A DNA stretch of 64,000 bases, from contig JAQFVV010000186.1 of NCBI GenBank assembly GCA_028023455.1, positions 746,001 to 810,000 on the forward strand. The letters run 5' to 3'. The notes under the pieces were generated by a model. That model was not told where the DNA came from. It saw only the letters and a program-made list of their open reading frames with translations, and searched no databases. The stretch is from Epiperipatus broadwayi. Lineage: Eukaryota > Onychophora > Udeonychophora > Euonychophora > Peripatidae. Shown piece by piece: positions 60,870 to 64,000 of this stretch. Position numbers and translations under genes: made by a program. Each line of letters starts with the position of its first letter. Within the stretch, counting starts at the first letter, position 1.

Positions 60870-61020
60870 AACAACCAATTTATACATTGCTTCCTTTGTA
60901 ATAATACATCACAAGGCTTCCTAGATATACAATCTTTATACAATTTTAAATCTATTTTATCAGCTAATATCCAATATTTATAGTATGATCATTTATGTAA
61001 GAGCTAATATGCTTGGCACA

Positions 61021-61185
61021 TATAATGAAATTAAATTCTTAGTTGGAATAATTATTTCTCATGGCTAAGCGCTTTCACAGATTTTTTCTCCATATTCATA
61101 AGGCTATGAATATAAAAAAGAAATCTATAAAAGCGCTTAGCAGTGAGAAATAATTATTCCAACTAAGGATTTAATTTCACTATAT
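61021..61185. mobile_element. MITE-like element, ~56-bp TIRs
   Basis: ATGAAATTAAATTCTTAGTT at the left pairs with AACTAAGGATTTAATTTCAC at the right. The pairing runs inward through GGAATAATTATTTCTC to GCTAAGCGCTTT. TA occurs just outside or at both ends. Confidence 0.78.
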
Positions 61186-61205
61186 GCAAGTAATATTTAC
61201 TAAGG

Positions 61206-61266
61206 CAAAAATGCGGTTAAAAATGCGAAGGTAGTGACCTCTACAGGTCTTAACCACAAGCTTATG
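61206..61266 (+). repeat. repeat D, copy 2
   Basis: AAATGCGAAGGTAGTGACCT, CTACAGGTCTTAA and ACAAGCTTA match the inverted copy at 46171-46224. A weaker relative may lie at 54690. Confidence 0.55.
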
Positions 61267-62162
61267 CATTGGAATGGTGAAAGAAATTTGAAAATTATGA
61301 TCATTTATATGTAATGCAATATATAATGCTATACCCAAAACGTGATAAAACAGATAATAAAGGCTTATTAGTAAATATCAAAGGCATCATTTATTGTCTT
61401 AATTATAGTAACCCTGTTGCTCAATCAGCTATTGAATCAGAAGTTAGAAACTCACTATCTACATAGATGCAATAAATCTAGGACTCTCACCTCTGGAATA
61501 ATGCTTGCCAAAAACATAGAAATAATTAAATTTTTATAGCAATTGAAACATTCAACCGAGCTAAATAACGACAAGGATTTTTAATAATGGAATATATTGG
61601 GAATATATATAATTCCAAGCACATCTTTATGAATACTGTTTATACTTACAAAAGAATGAAAAGTATTACGATGCTGAAACTTAGAAAATAAATAGATAAT
61701 CGTCTTTATTAACAATTAAAAAAAAAAACAAATACATAATTATTCTTTAAATATAGCAAACAGTTATTTATGTGTTTGCTGATTTTCGCTGGAATGCAAT
61801 CACTCTGCACTTAAATCCAAAACTCTTTTTGAAGCATCAGTCTGTTAATCTGAGCGATTAACCGTTTCCAAATTTTTTGCTTATTAAAATTTAAATATTG
61901 TTTTAATGACTGAGTGTAAAGATTTTTTTTTAACAGTTTTTATTTTTCCTACGACTTTATAGAAATAAACTTTTTAAAACTTAAAAAGTGATGGAAATTT
62001 TAGTGGACTGATTTTCAAATTTAAATCCAATTCTCCAATAATCACTTTTGAAGAATTGTTGCAAAGTTGATTTAATGATTTTATATCTGGTTTACATTCA
62101 AAAGCATTTACTATCATATAATTACCATTTCTTATGCAAGCGAATGAACTTGGATTCAAAAC

Positions 62163-62373
62163 ATTTTGGACTCATAGTTAAGTAAAAAATAAAAGGTTGC
62201 TGCTAGAAGGTTGCATTAAATCCTGAAATTTAGATACTGTCCACAAGATAGAAACTAGTCTTGGGATATTGTATGAATGGGCACTAGATAGGAATTTTAT
62301 GCACAAAACTTTTCCATTGATTACTCTGGCTTACACTGAGTGGCGTTAGTATATGGAGAGTTTTGCCTCTGTT
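62163..62373 (-). repeat. repeat family B copy
   Basis: It has the outer end (AAAAGGTTGCTGCTAGAAGG), GATAGAAACTAGTCTTGGGA, GGAATTTTATGCACAAAACT and TATGGAGAGTTTTGCCTCTG. It is collinear with the inverted copy at 29628-29875. Confidence 0.78.
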
Positions 62374-62589
62374 TCAAAAACACTCTTTCAGGGATGTTTT
62401 GATCTTTTTGTCATCTTCTTCAAAATCTACGATTTACCAATGAAAGAAAAATCAAAAGTATTAAATATGTTTTAAGTGATTTATTTAAATAAGAATAATT
62501 ATATTCAAAATAGAGACGCTAACCATGAAAGACATGATTTTCTTGAGTGTTAAAAAATCATATAATACAAAAGTAAAGTTTATTCCTTC

Positions 62590-63060
62590 ACTATCAAGTC
62601 TTCAGGGCAGTGGAGATGACGTGAAGCATTGTGGTTTTAATCTCTTTGTTCTCTATGTGATTCATAGGTTGTTTATTAGACTATGTGATAATCTGTAGAT
62701 GGCATATGATGTAAGCATGTGAGATTTACAATGTTGATTAGTGCTATGGTTTAAAATTCAAATCAGGGCTGCTGTGTCACTCATCTCTGACATCTGGATA
62801 GTAGGGTCTGGTGCTTGGAAGGTCTCACAAGCCTGGGTTTTGGAGGGGATCTGGGTGCTGTAGGGATTAGTAGGGGCATTGGATGAGAGAGTCTGAGCTT
62901 TGGAAATACCCCAAGGCCTGGTCCCTAGTCCTTAGTAGGGAGAGCTGGGACATGAGTGCTGCAGGAATTAGTACGGGTTTTCACTTTCTCATCTTCTGGA
63001 TGGTGGGGATGATGTGATAGCTGTGATCTATCTAGTTGCCATTGGTAAACTATGAGAGAA
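62590..63060. repeat. GC-richer block with diverged tandem units
   Basis: It is locally close to half G+C, against AT-rich surroundings. Two diverged units share GTGCTGTAGGGATTAGTAGG / GTGCTGCAGGAATTAGTACG and a preceding GAGCTTTGGAA / GGTGCTTGGAA block. CATCTTCTGGATGGTGGGGA-like sequence occurs two or three times. No conserved protein frame was recognised. Confidence 0.6.
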
Positions 63061-63069
63061 GCTATGAAT

Positions 63070-64000
63070 GGCAAGATATATGCATATACAGTTCAAGGTT
63101 TTTCTGTTCTCGGTAAATCAAGTTCTGCATTGTAAATCATAGTTTGAATCTTGTATATCACTACATATAACATGTAAGTTCAAAGATTAATATTATGTTA
63201 ATAAATCATATTTTGAGAAAAACTAGACGATTTTATTTTTTTTAATACTTTTCTTCGTTCTTCTGGTCATTTTTTTTGCCCTATGTATTTCACCAAAGGG
63301 TTTTCAACTGGAAAAGTAACAATTTAAGCTTGATATTTTTTATCAAGATATTTTTATTATCAACTCTTTCTGGTGAAATCATAGTTTATAAAATAATAAC
63401 TGTATAAGGTTTTAACGACCAAATTATTGGTCTGTGCTAAGATAGTAATTTTTTTATTTAAATTATTTATGTTTATATGTTCATTCATAATATAAAAATA
63501 ATTTGCTGAAGTAATGCCAACAAATTTTCAGGTTATTGAATGTCTAATTAGATGTCTAGTCAAATAAAATATCTAGCTATTATTAATTGAAGGTTATGTG
63601 ATATTATCCAATTCTAAATAAGTTGACATTGTATTGGGGGGAGTAAGAGAAAAGACTGAAACAGCAGCTATGGTAAATGAATCATTAAAATATGATCAGA
63701 AGATTAATTAGAAAATAATTTGGGAAAAAGAGCAGAAAATTATGATATGAAAAAAATCATAAATGGGAAAAAAATCAATCATCATAATATGTTTTTAATT
63801 CATAGAAAAATAATTAATATTAAAAACAAAATATAAAAAATGAAAAATTATTTCTAAAATGATAGATCAATATATATTCTGAAAAAATTGGAAGACCTGC
63901 ATTTATTTTCTGTTTTTATTATTTAAGGTTTTATAAATCAATAGTAACTCTCAAAATTGTGAGTGCTTGCAATAGGTCTTAAAATTCTCAATCTTGAATC
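63070..64000. other. AT-rich non-coding stretch
   Basis: No recognised gene or element. Confidence 0.45.

Noticed and set aside
1-64000. Bacterial-type features (operons, ribosome sites, terminators, CRISPR, riboswitches, toxin systems)
   Set aside because: None is seen: no long open frames, no regularly spaced direct repeats, and eukaryotic transposons throughout.

Overview
This window looks like gene-poor, repeat-rich nuclear DNA of an animal, most likely an invertebrate. It is strongly AT-rich. It holds no convincing host protein gene, rRNA, functional tRNA, operon or CRISPR array. Every coding similarity I can recognise belongs to a transposable element, and every one is broken by stops or frameshifts. 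The host cannot be named from this sequence. The AT content, the abundance of hAT elements, tRNA-derived SINEs and short inverted-repeat elements, and a copy resembling the horizontally spread SPIN transposon fit an arthropod, mollusc, flatworm or cnidarian genome. All product names rest on motif recognition by eye, without database searches.

Layout. 1-13 kb: an AT desert, a SINE, a small TIR element (3776-3949), a hAT-like non-autonomous element (4360-5170), two long foldbacks (5269-5842 and 6568-7451), repeat family B (8665-8930), and a decayed LINE encoding endonuclease plus reverse transcriptase on the minus strand (12125 to 9480). That LINE is interrupted by a younger SINE with a 10-bp target duplication. 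13-20 kb: a 500-bp foldback, a 942-bp pogo/mariner-like element with TA flanks (14670-15611), and a 3.6-kb hAT with a ZMYM-type transposase pseudogene (16149-19742). 20-34 kb: mostly featureless AT-rich DNA with inverted repeats, a SINE (23766-23849), a Penelope-like GIY-YIG fragment (25725-25965), family B copies and the SPIN-like hAT element (33180-33364). 35-46 kb: two SINEs with target duplications, the A/C repeat cluster including a ~980-bp foldback, and LINE C-terminal remnants (40602-41745). 46-54 kb: a foldback carrying a LINE tail (47646-48272), a LINE RT fragment (49945-48990), and a second hAT (50649-53767) with a near-perfect 8-bp target duplication, a BED-finger transposase pseudogene and a nested family B copy. 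54-64 kb: a cluster of inverted repeats (55930-56710), another LINE fragment, a SINE, small TIR elements and a compositionally distinct GC-richer block (62590-63060).

How the parts relate. The window is a layered record of insertions. SINEs and family B elements sit inside older LINE and hAT carcasses. Families A, B, C and F repeatedly occur as head-to-head inverted pairs. I found no undescribed gene system. The most notable items are the SPIN-like element, the SINE family with clean target duplications, and the long near-perfect inverted repeats that could fold into double-stranded RNA if transcribed.
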